Shown: positions 10,025-22,621, counted from the stretch's first letter. The stretch: 45,861 bases of DNA from Streptomyces aureus (GCF_001418135.1 NZ_LIPQ01000053.1:1-45861), one strand, 5' to 3'. Numbers and translations are program-made. The notes: a model not told the origin generated them from the letters alone.

Positions 10025-10055
10025 GAGGGGGGCGGGACCGGATCCCGCCCCCCTC
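10025..10055. terminator. Perfect 13-bp hairpin in the atpD-atpC gap
   Basis: GAGGGGGGCGGGA (10025-10037) and its exact inverse (10043-10055) flank the 5-nt loop CCGGA. It lies between the atpD stop and the atpC start and could be a partial terminator or an RNA-processing/stability element that sets the epsilon:beta ratio. Confidence 0.75.
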
Positions 10056-10070
10056 GGGAGAGCACGGGGC

Positions 10071-12430
<2,360 letters not shown>

Positions 12431-12450
12431 GAGTCAGGTCCCTTCCGTCG

Positions 12451-14049
12451 TCACTTCGAGACGTTGACGGCGGCAGGAGCGTCCTCGCCCAGCAGCTTGC
12501 CGTCAGAGGTCTCGAACTGCTTCTTGAACTCCGCGATGGCGTCGCCCACGGCCTGCAGGGTGTCGTCGGACATCTTGCCGCCCTCACGGATGGAGGTCAT
12601 GAGGCCCGAGTGGTTCTGGCGGAGGTACGCCAGGAGCTCGGCCTCGAAGCGGCGGATGTCGGCGACCGGGACGTCGTCCATCTTGCCGGTGGTGCCGGCC
12701 CAGACGGAGACGACCTGGTTCTCGGTGGGCATCGGCTGGTACTGAGCCTGCTTGAGCAGCTCGACCATGCGCTGTCCACGCTCCAGCTGCGCCTTGGAGG
12801 CGGCGTCCAGGTCGGAACCGAAGGCGGCGAACGCCTCGAGCTCACGGAACTGGGCCAGGTCCACACGGAGGCGACCGGAGATCTGCTTCATCGCCTTGTG
12901 CTGGGCGGAGCCACCGACACGCGAGACCGAGATACCGACGTTCAGGGCCGGACGCTGGCCGGCGTTGAACAGGTCGGACTCCAGGAAGCACTGGCCGTCG
13001 GTGATGGAGATGACGTTGGTCGGGATGAACGCCGACACGTCGTTCGCCTTGGTCTCGACGATCGGAAGACCGGTCATCGAACCGGCGCCCAGCTCGTCCG
13101 AGAGCTTCGCGCAGCGCTCGAGCAGACGCGAGTGCAGGTAGAAGACGTCACCCGGGTAGGCCTCACGGCCCGGCGGGCGGCGCAGCAGCAGCGACACGGC
13201 GCGGTAGGCGTCGGCCTGCTTCGACAGGTCGTCGAAGACGATCAGGACGTGCTTGCCCTGGTACATCCAGTGCTGGCCGATGGCGGAGCCGGTGTACGGC
13301 GCCAGGTACTTGAAGCCGGCCGGGTCGGACGCCGGGGCGGCGACGATCGTCGTGTACTCGAGCGCACCGGCCTCTTCCAGGGCGCCGCGCACGGACGCGA
13401 TGGTCGAGCCCTTCTGGCCGACGGCGACGTAGATGCAGCGGACCTGCTTGTTCACGTCGCCCGAGCGCCAGTTGTCGCGCTGGTTGATGATCGTGTCGAC
13501 ACACAGAGCGGTCTTGCCGGTCTGACGGTCACCGATGATCAGCTGACGCTGACCACGGCCGACCGGCGTCATGGCGTCGACGGCCTTGTAGCCGGTCTCC
13601 ATCGGCTCGTGCACCGACTTACGGGCCATAACGCCCGGGGCCTGCAGCTCGAGGGCGCGGCGGCCCTCGGTCGCGATCTCGCCGAGACCGTCGATCGGGT
13701 TGCCGAGCGGGTCGACGACGCGACCCAGGTAACCCTCACCGACACCGACGGAGAGGACCTCGCCGGTGCGCTGCACCGACTGACCCTCCTCGATGCCACT
13801 GAACTCGCCGAGGACGATCGCACCGATCTCGCGCTCTTCGAGGTTCAGCGCGAGACCCAGGGTCCCGTCCTCGAACTTCAGCAGCTCGTTCGCCATGGCC
13901 GAGGGAAGACCCTCGACCTTCGCGATACCGTCACCGGCCAGGCTGACCGTGCCGACCTCCTCGCGCGAGGCCGCGTCCGGCTGGTACGACTGGACGAAGT
14001 TCTCCAGTGCGTCCCGGATCTCCTCCGGCCGGATCGTGAGCTCCGCCAT
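12451..14049 (-). CDS. atpA: ATP synthase alpha subunit
   Basis: From ATG 14049 the protein is 532 aa, beginning [19 protein letters not shown]. It has the non-catalytic nucleotide site Walker [11 protein letters not shown] and Walker [17 protein letters not shown]. The C-terminal half has [11 protein letters not shown] with the alpha-subunit arginine finger. The C-terminal tail ([19 protein letters not shown]) is a short extension seen in actinobacteria. The frame is open upstream to 14142, but that extension does not resemble an alpha N-terminus and crosses a hairpin. It pairs with beta in the F1 head. Confidence 0.98.
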   Translation of the reverse strand: MAELTIRPEEIRDALENFVQSYQPDAASREEVGTVSLAGDGIAKVEGLPSAMANELLKFEDGTLGLALNLEEREIGAIVLGEFSGIEEGQSVQRTGEVLSVGVGEGYLGRVVDPLGNPIDGLGEIATEGRRALELQAPGVMARKSVHEPMETGYKAVDAMTPVGRGQRQLIIGDRQTGKTALCVDTIINQRDNWRSGDVNKQVRCIYVAVGQKGSTIASVRGALEEAGALEYTTIVAAPASDPAGFKYLAPYTGSAIGQHWMYQGKHVLIVFDDLSKQADAYRAVSLLLRRPPGREAYPGDVFYLHSRLLERCAKLSDELGAGSMTGLPIVETKANDVSAFIPTNVISITDGQCFLESDLFNAGQRPALNVGISVSRVGGSAQHKAMKQISGRLRVDLAQFRELEAFAAFGSDLDAASKAQLERGQRMVELLKQAQYQPMPTENQVVSVWAGTTGKMDDVPVADIRRFEAELLAYLRQNHSGLMTSIREGGKMSDDTLQAVGDAIAEFKKQFETSDGKLLGEDAPAAVNVSK

Positions 14050-14095
14050 CTGGGTTCCCTGCTCTCCTTGTTGGGCCCGAAGTTTCTTAAGGGGT

Positions 14096-14150
14096 CTGGG
14101 GGCCGACCCCCAGGAATCTTCTGCAATCTCTGCACGGCCCAACCGGGCCG
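14096..14150. repeat. Two hairpins in the atpH-atpA gap
   Basis: CTGGGGG/CCCCCAG (14096-14102 and 14107-14113, loop CCGA) and CGGCCC/GGGCCG (14135-14140 and 14145-14150, loop AACC) lie in the 146-bp gap between atpH and atpA, the largest gap inside the F1 part of the operon. Likely roles are RNA stability or processing, or partial termination. Confidence 0.6.
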
Positions 14151-14195
14151 CTGGTGATGCTGTGTAGCTGTGATGCCTTGTGCTGGTGACGGTCG

Positions 14196-15011
14196 TCAGC
14201 CGGCCAGTCGACGGGTCGCCTCGTCGAGGCGCTCCGCGATCGATCCGTTGATGACCTCGTCGCCGACCTGCACCGTGATCCCGCCGAGGACCGCGGGGTC
14301 CACGTCCAGGTTCAGGTGCATCTCGCGGCCGTACAGCTTGGCGAGTACGGCTCCGAGGCGCTGCTTCTGCTGGTCCGACAGCGGCACCGCCGAGGTGACG
14401 ACGGCGACCATCCGGTCCCGGCGCGCCGCGGCGAGCTTGGAGAGGGACTCGAGTCCCGCTTCCAGGCTACGTCCCCGGGGCTGGGTCACCAGACGGACGA
14501 CCAGGCGCTCGGTGGTGACGTTGGCCTTGCCGCCGAGCAGGCTGCGGAGCAGCTCGCCCTTGGCGGTGGCCGTGGCGGCCTTGTCCGTCAGCGCCGAGCG
14601 GAGCTCGGGGCTGGAGGACACGATCCGGCCGAAGCGGAACAGCTCGTCCTCGACACCGTCGAGGGCGCCCGCCTTCTGCGCCGCGGTGAGGTCGGCGGTG
14701 TTCGCCAGCTCCTCGGTCGCGTCGACCAGGTCACGCGAACGCGACCAGCGGGAACGCACCATGCCGGACACCAGGTCGACGGTCTCGCCGCCCACCTGAC
14801 CGCTCAGGAGTCGCTGCGCGAGCTCGGCCTTGGCCTCGCCCGACTGCGCGGGGTCGGTCAGGACCCGACGCAGCGACACCTCGCGGTCGAGCAGCGTGGT
14901 GACTGCGGCCAGCTCGTCCGCGAGCTTCGTCGCGTCGGCCGACGTGTTGTCGGTCAGCGCGTCGAGGGACTCGCGTCCGGCGGCCAGTGCCTCACGGCTC
15001 GCTCCGTTCAT
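14196..15011 (-). CDS. atpH: ATP synthase delta subunit
   Basis: This 271-aa peripheral-stalk protein joins the b subunits to the top of F1. It is longer than the ~180-aa E. coli delta, as is usual in actinobacteria. The N-terminal part has repeated Leu/Ala-rich helices and the C-terminal part has the conserved delta end ([20 protein letters not shown], then [18 protein letters not shown]). ATG 15011 overlaps the atpF stop by 4 bp (ATGA), so the two stalk proteins are translationally coupled. Confidence 0.95.
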   Translation of the reverse strand: MNGASREALAAGRESLDALTDNTSADATKLADELAAVTTLLDREVSLRRVLTDPAQSGEAKAELAQRLLSGQVGGETVDLVSGMVRSRWSRSRDLVDATEELANTADLTAAQKAGALDGVEDELFRFGRIVSSSPELRSALTDKAATATAKGELLRSLLGGKANVTTERLVVRLVTQPRGRSLEAGLESLSKLAAARRDRMVAVVTSAVPLSDQQKQRLGAVLAKLYGREMHLNLDVDPAVLGGITVQVGDEVINGSIAERLDEATRRLAG

Positions 15012-15553
15012 CGGACGGCCTCCGCCTTCTCCTCGAGCTCGTCGAGGAAGCGGTCGATCGTCCGGCTCTGGCGGGCGGAGTCCTCGAGGGACTCGCCGAC
15101 GAGCTTGCCGGCCAGGTCGGTGGCGAGCTTGCCCACGTCCTGACGCAGCGAAGCAGAGGCGGCCTTGCGGTCGGCCGCGATCTGCGTGTGGCCGGCCGCG
15201 ATGATCTCCTCGCGCTGGCGCTGGCCTTCCGCCTTCATCTCCTGGATGATCGCGGTGCCCTGCTCCGTCGCCTCCTGGCGAAGACGCGCGGCCTCGTGGC
15301 GGGCTTCGGCGAGCTGGGCCTTGTACTGCTCCAGCACGCTCTGAGCCTCGATCTGGGCCGACTCGGCCTTCTCGATGCCACCCTCGATGGCCTCGCGACG
15401 CTGCTCCAGAACCTTGTTGATGTTCGGGAGGAGCTTCTTGGCGAGGAAACCGAAGACGATGACGAAGGCGATCAGGCCGATGACGAGCTCGTCGAGATGC
15501 GGGATCAGAGGAGGCTGGGGCTCCTCCGCCTGCGCAAGAAGCAGCGCGTTCAC
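15008..15553 (-). CDS. atpF: ATP synthase b subunit
   Basis: From GTG 15553 (GGAAGG about 7 nt upstream) the protein is 181 aa. A single transmembrane helix (ELVIGLIAFVIVFGFLAKKL, ~residues 22-41) is followed by a long charged Ala-rich helix (~45-181) that dimerises as the peripheral stator stalk and holds F1 to subunit a. The frame is open to 15643, but residues before the GTG would be encoded in the atpE-atpF gap and lack a ribosome site. It ends in ATGA overlap with atpH. Confidence 0.96.
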   Translation of the reverse strand: MNALLLAQAEEPQPPLIPHLDELVIGLIAFVIVFGFLAKKLLPNINKVLEQRREAIEGGIEKAESAQIEAQSVLEQYKAQLAEARHEAARLRQEATEQGTAIIQEMKAEGQRQREEIIAAGHTQIAADRKAASASLRQDVGKLATDLAGKLVGESLEDSARQSRTIDRFLDELEEKAEAVR

Positions 15554-15593
15554 ATCAGTGCCTTCCGTAAAAGAATCGGGCTGTCGGTCCGGC

Positions 15594-16764
<1,171 letters not shown>

Positions 16765-16986
16765 CGCGGGCTCCTTCAGCGTGGCGCATAGGTACGGCAA
16801 CCTCGTTGTGTCGGCGCGGCACGCAGCCGCGGGTCGGCACTGGACTGGTCTTACGGATAAGGGGGCGGCGGTTCGGCATCGAGCCTCGCGCTGGGACAGG
16901 CGTCTCGGATGCCCGCGCCCGCAGTGCCGCAGTTGGCACCGGACGATAGCAGGAAGCCGAACACGGCTTTATCCCGGCCCTACCCT

Positions 16987-17400
16987 TCACGACTTCGACC
17001 CCGTGTTTCCGGGGTCGATGTACGTGATCTTGGCCTTCATGTAGGCACGGGCCTGTGCGGCGACCCACACCACGGTCGCCGCGAGCAGCGTGAAAGCGAA
17101 GGCTTTGAAGTTGAACAGCGTGGTGTCCTTGAGCAAAGCCAGGAAGATGAAGAGCAGCAGCAACTGGGCCGTGTAGAGCATGAGCCCCATGGCCTGGAAC
17201 AGATGCGGGAGCGACTTCGCCGTCCGCTGCAGGACGACCTGCCCGATTCCCATGAAGAGGAGCACGACCAGGGTGCCGACGACGGCGCCGAGCGCGCCCT
17301 TGCCACCGGCGACCACAGCGCTGACGACCGTGGCGATCGCGCCGACGGCAGCGGTGGGGATGACGGTGTGCAGAAGGATGCGTGCGTCGTTGGACGGCAT
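16987..17400 (-). CDS. atpI: ATP synthase-associated protein I
   Basis: From ATG 17400 (GGAG upstream) the protein is 137 aa with four hydrophobic helices: TAAVGAIATVVSAVVAG, GALGAVVGTLVVLLFMGIG, LMLYTAQLLLLFIFLALL and FAFTLLAATVVWVAA. First-gene position and topology identify it as AtpI, an accessory protein linked to c-ring assembly and cation supply. The family is poorly conserved, so identification rests largely on context. A 222-bp gap separates it from atpB. Confidence 0.88.
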   Translation of the reverse strand: MPSNDARILLHTVIPTAAVGAIATVVSAVVAGGKGALGAVVGTLVVLLFMGIGQVVLQRTAKSLPHLFQAMGLMLYTAQLLLLFIFLALLKDTTLFNFKAFAFTLLAATVVWVAAQARAYMKAKITYIDPGNTGSKS

Positions 17401-17524
17401 GGCGGTGTCTCCGCTTGCTGAAGGGGGCGATGGTGTCGTCAAGGACGAGCGTAAGCCCGGTCCGAGGTGGGTCTCGGGGCCAACGGACCGTCGCACTACG
17501 GTCTTTCGGCACTGCCGCCGGGTC

Positions 17525-17542
17525 TCGTGAACGGTATCACAA
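17525..17542. promoter_or_regulatory. Rex operator (ROP) upstream of atpI
   Basis: On the minus strand the sequence is TTGTGATACCGTTCACGA. It agrees with the Streptomyces Rex consensus TTGTGAACGCGTTCACAA at 14 of 18 positions, including one complete TGTGA half-site and TTCAC in the other. It lies 125 bp upstream of the atpI ATG. Rex is an NADH/NAD+ sensing repressor of respiratory genes, so the operon is probably derepressed when NADH rises. Confidence 0.75.
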
Positions 17543-17548
17543 ACTATT

Positions 17549-17579
17549 TGAATAGGTCTTTACCCATAAGGTGTGCCAA
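17549..17579 (-). promoter_or_regulatory. Possible atp operon promoter
   Basis: In the locally A/T-rich stretch before atpI, minus-strand TTGGCA (17574-17579) and TATTCA (17549-17554) are 19 bp apart, just upstream of the Rex site. Spacing is long and the hexamers are weak, so this is tentative. Confidence 0.35.
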
Positions 17580-17662
17580 CAGTCACACATGAGAGTTACC
17601 CCGCGCGTGTGTGCGCGACAGTGCGACGCCTTGTCTGCTAATGGCCGCGTATGCGGCTTTCG

Positions 17663-18976
17663 TCAACTTGGCGTTCCGGCCTTCCGCCTGTCGGTGAAGC
17701 GCCCCCGGTTGCCGATGGCGGTGGCGCCGTTGATCCCCGCGGGCACCGGAATCCGCTCCTCCTCGACCACGACCGGCTCCGCGGCGGCCACCACGACGGG
17801 GGCCGGCTTGCGGCGCCGGTAGCGGGGCGGTACGACCGACTCGGCCCAGCGGGGCGCGCGCGGGGTGAAGCGCGGCAGCAGGAGCAGCACCAGGCCGATC
17901 GCGCTGAGCGCGACGACGCAGAGGACGATCCACATCGACGCCGAGTGGACCGAGTACGCCAGCGTCCCGAAGGCGATGAGCGCCGACCAGAAGTACATGA
18001 TCAGGACCGCGCGGCTGTGCGAGTGCCCGATCTCCAGGAGCCGGTGGTGCAGGTGGCCGCGGTCGGCCGCGAACGGTGACTGGCCCTTCCACGTACGGCG
18101 CACGATCGCGAGGATCAGGTCCGCCATGGGGATCGCGATGATCGTCAGCGGCAGCACCAGCGGGATGAAGACCGGCAGGGCGGCGTGCGTGGCCTCACGG
18201 GTCGAGCCCTCGAAGATCTTCAGCGCGTCCGGGTCGACCTGGCCGGTGATCGAGATGGCGGAGGCCGCCAGGATCAGACCGATCAGCATCGAGCCGGAGT
18301 CGCCCATGAAGATCCGCGCCGGATGCATGTTGTGCGGCAGGAAGCCCAGGCACATGCCCATGAGGATGACGGTGAAGAGCGTCGCGGGAGCGGCGGCCTC
18401 GATCGTGTAGCCGTACCAGAGGCGGTACGCGTACAGGAAGAAGGCGGCGGCGGCGATGCACACCATGCCGGCCGCGAGACCGTCGAGGCCGTCGACGAAG
18501 TTGACCGCGTTGATGGTGAGGACGACCAGGGCGACGGTCAGGAGCGTGCCCTGCCACGGGGTCAGCGAGACGACGCCGACACCCGGGATCGGCAGCCACA
18601 GGATCGTCAGACCCTGCGCCACCATGACGCCCGCCGAGATCATCTGCGCGCCCAGCTTGATCAGGGCGTCCAGCTCGAACTTGTCGTCCAGGACGCCGAT
18701 CAGCCAGATCAGGGCGGCACCGGAGAGCAGCGCGCGCGGCTCGTTGGAGAGCTCGAAGACGCTGTTCAGGTTCTGCAGGTGGTCGGCGACGAGGAGTCCC
18801 GCGCACAGCCCGAAGAACATGGCGATGCCACCGAGCCGCGGAGTCGGTTCTCGGTGTACGTCTCGGGCACGGATCTCCGGCATCGCCCCGGTCGCGATGG
18901 CGAACTTCCGCACCGGGCCGGTGAGCAGGTAGGTCACCGCGGCCGTGACACAGAGCGTCAGCAGGTAATCACGCAC
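17663..18976 (-). CDS. WecA/TagO-type UDP-GlcNAc (or related):undecaprenyl-P sugar-1-phosphate transferase
   Basis: The protein is ~437 aa from GTG 18976 (the frame is open to GTG 19015, and 18988 is also possible). It is a polytopic MraY/WecA-family enzyme with ~10-11 helices. Family motifs are HREPTPRLGGIAMF, GVLDDKFELDAL (catalytic Asp pair), NFVDGLDGLAAG, FMGDSGSMLIG, and the cytoplasmic HLHHRLLEIGHSH, which in WecA-type enzymes binds the sugar nucleotide. It loads the lipid carrier for cell-wall glycopolymers. The last ~70 residues are a charged cytosolic tail. It sits between glyA and atpI, as in other actinobacteria. Confidence 0.93.
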   Translation of the reverse strand: MRDYLLTLCVTAAVTYLLTGPVRKFAIATGAMPEIRARDVHREPTPRLGGIAMFFGLCAGLLVADHLQNLNSVFELSNEPRALLSGAALIWLIGVLDDKFELDALIKLGAQMISAGVMVAQGLTILWLPIPGVGVVSLTPWQGTLLTVALVVLTINAVNFVDGLDGLAAGMVCIAAAAFFLYAYRLWYGYTIEAAAPATLFTVILMGMCLGFLPHNMHPARIFMGDSGSMLIGLILAASAISITGQVDPDALKIFEGSTREATHAALPVFIPLVLPLTIIAIPMADLILAIVRRTWKGQSPFAADRGHLHHRLLEIGHSHSRAVLIMYFWSALIAFGTLAYSVHSASMWIVLCVVALSAIGLVLLLLPRFTPRAPRWAESVVPPRYRRRKPAPVVVAAAEPVVVEEERIPVPAGINGATAIGNRGRFTDRRKAGTPS

Positions 18977-19094
18977 GGGCTGCCCCACAGGTTTCGCTGG
19001 CCATCTCAGCCCCACACCCTAGCCGTGCCGTCCATGTGCTTGGAGACACCTGGACCCCCCGAACGGTTGCACAGCGACTTTCCGTGACCTCGTC

Positions 19095-20342
19095 TCAGCC
19101 CCCATACGGGGGAAATCGCCCGGTCAGCCCCCGTACCTCCGCCCGTACCCGGGCCGTCTCCGCGGGATCGTCACGCAGCGCCGCGGTGAACAACGCGGCG
19201 ATCCGCGCCATCTCCGGGGCCCCCATCCCCTGGGTGGTGACGGCGGCGGTGCCGAGCCGGATCCCGCGCCCCTCCCCGTACGGAAGCGCACAGGTGTCGA
19301 GGACCATGCCGGCGGCGGCGAGCCGGGCCCGGGCGGTGCGGCCGTCGACGCCGAGGGGGGCGGGGTCGGCGGTGATGAGGTGGGTGTCGGTGCCGCCGGT
19401 CGTCAGCGCGAACCCCTCGGCGGCGAGCGCGGCCGCGAGCACGCGCGCGTGCTCGACCACCTGATGGGCGTACGCGGTGAACGCGGGAGTGGACGCCTCG
19501 CCGAAGGCCACCGCCTTCGCCGCGATGGTGTGCATCTGGGCGCCGCCCTGGGTGAACGGGAAGACGGCCCGGTCGATCCGCCCCGCGAGCTCCTCCCCGC
19601 AGAGGACCATCCCGCCGCGCGGCCCGCGCAGCACCTTGTGGGTGGTCGCGCAGACGACATCGGCGTACGGGACGGGACTGGGGGCCGCTCCCCCGGCGAC
19701 CAGGCCGATGGGGTGGGCCGCATCGGCGATGAGATAGGCGCCGACCTCGTCGGCGATCTCGCGGAAGAGCGCGTAGTCGAGGTGCCGGGGGTACGCGATG
19801 GAGCCGCACACGATCGCCTTCGGGCGGTGGTGCCGGGCGAGCGCGGCGACCTGCTCGTAGTCGACCAGCCCGGTCTCGGCGTCGACGCCGTACGGGACGA
19901 AGTCGAACCAGCGCCCGGAGAAGTTGGCGGGCGAACCGTGCGTGAGGTGCCCCCCGTGGTCCAGGCCCATGGCGAGCACCGTGTCACCGGGCCTCAGAAG
20001 GGCCGCGTACGCCGCCAGGACGGCCGAGGAGCCCGAGTGCGCCTGGACGTTCGCGTGGTCGGCGCCGAACAGCGCGGTGGCCCGTTCCACGGCGACGCGC
20101 TCGGCGGCGTCGGCGTACTCGCAGCCACCGTGATGACGTGCGCCGGGATACCCCTCGGCGTACTTGTTGGCGAGCGGGGAACCGAGGGCGGCGAGAACGG
20201 CGGGAGAGGTGAAGTTCTCGGCGGCGATCAACTGCAGGCTGTCGGCCTGCCGCCGCGCCTCGCCGAGCAGCACGTCGGCGATCTCCGGGTCCTGCCGGCG
20301 CAGGACGTCGAGAGCCTCATCGGGGGGAGCGGTGACCGGCAT
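19095..20342 (-). CDS. glyA: Serine hydroxymethyltransferase
   Basis: From ATG 20342 (GGAG upstream) the protein is 415 aa, normal for the family. It has LQLIAAENFTSPAVL, NKYAEGYPGARHHGGCEYAD and VQAHSGSSAVLAAYAALL. The PLP-binding Lys lies in VVCATTHKVLRGPRGGMVL. It converts serine and tetrahydrofolate to glycine and 5,10-methylene-THF. Some positions differ from the canonical enzyme (e.g. ARHHGG where YYGG is usual, and KVLRGPRGG where KTLRGPRGG is usual), which suggests the second glyA-like paralogue Streptomyces carries. SHMT activity is therefore likely but not certain. Bases further upstream in frame lack a ribosome site. Confidence 0.88.
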   Translation of the reverse strand: MPVTAPPDEALDVLRRQDPEIADVLLGEARRQADSLQLIAAENFTSPAVLAALGSPLANKYAEGYPGARHHGGCEYADAAERVAVERATALFGADHANVQAHSGSSAVLAAYAALLRPGDTVLAMGLDHGGHLTHGSPANFSGRWFDFVPYGVDAETGLVDYEQVAALARHHRPKAIVCGSIAYPRHLDYALFREIADEVGAYLIADAAHPIGLVAGGAAPSPVPYADVVCATTHKVLRGPRGGMVLCGEELAGRIDRAVFPFTQGGAQMHTIAAKAVAFGEASTPAFTAYAHQVVEHARVLAAALAAEGFALTTGGTDTHLITADPAPLGVDGRTARARLAAAGMVLDTCALPYGEGRGIRLGTAAVTTQGMGAPEMARIAALFTAALRDDPAETARVRAEVRGLTGRFPPYGG

Positions 20343-20434
20343 GGCTGACTCCGGGCGTGGAGGGATGTCAGCACCAATGTAGGCAGCCCGGCGCCCACGC
20401 GCCCGGTGAACGACGTGCGCACACCGGGCGAACG

Positions 20435-21082
20435 TCAGTCGCGCGCCCGCACACCCGTCAGCGCCGTCACCACGGGATCCAGCGCCTGGTTGATCTCGTC
20501 GCCGATCGAGCGGAAGAAGGTGATGGGGGCCCCGTACGGGTCGTTGACCTCGTCCGCGTCCACCGAGGGGGCCAGGAGCCACCCGCGTAGAGCCGCTGCC
20601 GCGCGGACCAGGGCACGCGCGCGTTCCACCATGCCCTCGTCGCGGGCGTCCGGCAGCGTCGCCGGGTCGATCGCGCGGACCAGGCGGGTGAACTCCTTCA
20701 GGGTGAAGGTGCGCAGGCCCGCCGAGTGGCCCATCGAGATGACCTGGGCGCGGTGGTCACGGGTCGCGGTGAGGACCAGGTCCGCGCGGATGACGTGCTC
20801 GTCGAGGAGCTCGCGCCCCACGAAGCCGCTGGAGTCCGCGCCGAAGTCGGCGAGGACCAGTTCCGCGTTGGCCTCCATCGGGGCGCCCTCATGGCCCCAG
20901 GTGCCCGCGCTCTCCACGATCAGGCCGCCGCCGAGCGGGTCGCCGAGGCGGTCGCTCAGGGCATGCCGGGTCAGCCGCTCGGTGATCGGCGAGCGGCAGA
21001 CGTTGCCGGTGCTGACGTGGAGGATGCGGAAGGTGCTGCTGTCGTCGAACCCCGCTATGCCACGCCCCTCAGGGGCGGTCAA
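20435..21082 (-). CDS. Low-molecular-weight protein tyrosine phosphatase homologue lacking the catalytic Cys
   Basis: The protein is 215 aa from TTG 21082, which overlaps the sua5 stop (TTGA) and has GAGG 7 nt upstream. The P-loop that reads CxxGNxCRS in active LMW-PTPs is here Ser24-Thr-Gly-Asn-Val-Cys-Arg30-Ser, so the nucleophilic Cys is Ser (codon AGC). The second Cys, the Arg and the later general-acid DP (NDPYGAP) remain. Active enzymes hydrolyse phosphotyrosine through a Cys-phosphate intermediate, so this one is predicted inactive or altered and may bind phosphoproteins instead. It is coupled to the sua5 gene. Confidence 0.88.
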   Translation of the reverse strand: MTAPEGRGIAGFDDSSTFRILHVSTGNVCRSPITERLTRHALSDRLGDPLGGGLIVESAGTWGHEGAPMEANAELVLADFGADSSGFVGRELLDEHVIRADLVLTATRDHRAQVISMGHSAGLRTFTLKEFTRLVRAIDPATLPDARDEGMVERARALVRAAAALRGWLLAPSVDADEVNDPYGAPITFFRSIGDEINQALDPVVTALTGVRARD

Positions 21083-21726
21083 TTCGCCACCTCGAGGTCG
21101 GGTACGACCTTCCGGAGCTCCTCCGGCGAGAGCGCGCCCTCGCGCAGCAGCACCGGCACCTTGCCCGTGACGTCGACGATGGAGGACGGGACGATGCCGG
21201 GCGTCGGTCCGCCGTCCAGGTAGACGGAGACGGAGTCGCCGAGCATCTGCTGGGCCGCGTCGCAGTCCTCCGGGGACGGGTGGCCGGTGAGGTTCGCCGA
21301 CGAGACGGCCATCGGGCCGACCTCGGTGAGCAGCTCGATGGCGACCGGGTGCAGCGGCATGCGGATGGCGACGGTGCCCCGGGTGTCGCCCAGGTCCCAC
21401 TGCAGGGACGGCTGGTGCTTGGCGACGAGGGTGAGGGCGCCGGGCCAGAAGGCGTCGACGAGCTCCCACGCCTGCTCGGAGAAGTCCGTGACCAGGCCGT
21501 GGAGGGTGTTCGGGGAGCCGATGAGCACGGGCGTGGGCATGTTGCGGCCCCGGCCCTTGGCGGCGAGCAGATCCGCCACGGCCTCGCTGCTGAAGGCGTC
21601 CGCCCCGATCCCGTACACGGTGTCGGTGGGCAGCACGACCAGCTCGCCCCGGCGGACGGCGGACGCGGCCTCGCGCAGACCCGTCACACGGTCGGTCGCC
21701 TCGTTGCAGTCGTATCGCCGTGCCAT
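21079..21726 (-). CDS. L-threonylcarbamoyladenylate synthase (Sua5/YciO/YrdC family)
   Basis: This 215-aa enzyme makes threonylcarbamoyl-AMP from threonine, bicarbonate and ATP, for the t6A modification of tRNAs reading ANN codons. Motifs are GELVVLPTDTVYGIGADAF, KGRGRNMPTPVLIG (in the family this is usually KxRxxxxPLxVL), WPGALTLVAKHQ, TVAIRMPLHP and MAVSSANLTGHPSP. The C-terminal SUA5 extension is absent, as in TsaC-type proteins. It starts at ATG 21726. It is followed by the coupled phosphatase-like gene and preceded by prmC at 50 bp. Confidence 0.95.
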   Translation of the reverse strand: MARRYDCNEATDRVTGLREAASAVRRGELVVLPTDTVYGIGADAFSSEAVADLLAAKGRGRNMPTPVLIGSPNTLHGLVTDFSEQAWELVDAFWPGALTLVAKHQPSLQWDLGDTRGTVAIRMPLHPVAIELLTEVGPMAVSSANLTGHPSPEDCDAAQQMLGDSVSVYLDGGPTPGIVPSSIVDVTGKVPVLLREGALSPEELRKVVPDLEVAN

Positions 21727-21775
21727 CAGTTCCCGGCCTCCTCGTACGCGTGGTTCGTCATGGCGGTCATGCCGG

Positions 21776-22621
21776 TCATGGCATGGCCTTGCGGGCGGTC
21801 GCGAAGCGCGGCCGGTTGTTCAGGTCCGGGTGGTCGGCGGCGTCGGCCCAGCCGGCCTCCTCGTTGAAGATCCACGGCACCTGCCCGCCCTGGGTGTCCG
21901 CGTGCTCGATGACGACGAGGCCGCCGGGACGGAGCAGCCGGTGGGCGGTGCGCTCGATGCCGCGGATGGTGTCGAGGCCGTCCTCGCCGGAGAAGAGGGC
22001 CATCTCCGGGTCGTGGTCACGGGCCTCGGGTGCCACGTACTCCCACTCGGTGAGCGGGATGTACGGCGGGTTGGAGATGACCAGGTCGACCTGGCCGTCC
22101 AGCTCGGGGAGCGCGCTGAGCGCGTCGCCCTGGTGGACGGTGACGCGGGAGCCCTCGGCGTTCTTGCGCGTCCACACGAGCGCGTCGTCGGAGAGCTCGA
22201 CCGCGTGCACGCGCGAGCGCGGCACCTCCTGGGCCATCGCGAGGGCGATGGCGCCGGAGCCGGTGCAGAGGTCGACGATGAGGGGCTCGACGACGTCCAT
22301 CGCACGGACGGCGTCTATGGCCCAGCCGACGACCGACTCGGTCTCCGGGCGCGGTACGAAGACCCCGGGCCCGACCTGGAGCTCCAGGTACCGGAAGAAC
22401 GCCCGCCCGGTGATGTGCTGGAGGGGTTCGCGGGCCTCGCGGCGGGCGACCGTCTCCCAGTAGCGGGCGTCGAAGTCCGCGTCCTTGACGTTGTGCAGCT
22501 CCCCCCGCTTGACGCCGTGCACGAACGCGGCGAGCTCCTCCGCGTCGAAACGCGGTGAGGGAACGCCGGCGTCGGCCAGCCGCTGGGTGGCCTGGGCCAC
22601 CTCGGCAAGCAGCAGGTTCAC
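21776..22621 (-). CDS. prmC: Peptide chain release factor N5-glutamine methyltransferase
   Basis: This 281-aa SAM-dependent enzyme methylates the Gln of the GGQ motif in release factors. The N-terminal helical domain recognises the factor. The methyltransferase fold has VDLCTGSGAIALAMA (SAM-binding motif I, with C in place of the usual G) and the catalytic DLVISNPPYIPL. The start is GTG 22621 with GGAGGACC just upstream. Its substrate RF1 is encoded 47 bp upstream in the same direction, the widely conserved prfA-prmC pair. Confidence 0.96.
   Translation of the reverse strand: MNLLLAEVAQATQRLADAGVPSPRFDAEELAAFVHGVKRGELHNVKDADFDARYWETVARREAREPLQHITGRAFFRYLELQVGPGVFVPRPETESVVGWAIDAVRAMDVVEPLIVDLCTGSGAIALAMAQEVPRSRVHAVELSDDALVWTRKNAEGSRVTVHQGDALSALPELDGQVDLVISNPPYIPLTEWEYVAPEARDHDPEMALFSGEDGLDTIRGIERTAHRLLRPGGLVVIEHADTQGGQVPWIFNEEAGWADAADHPDLNNRPRFATARKAMP

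Noticed and set aside
12610..14157. 515-codon open frame antisense to atpA
   Set aside because: Shadow of atpA, no recognisable domain.
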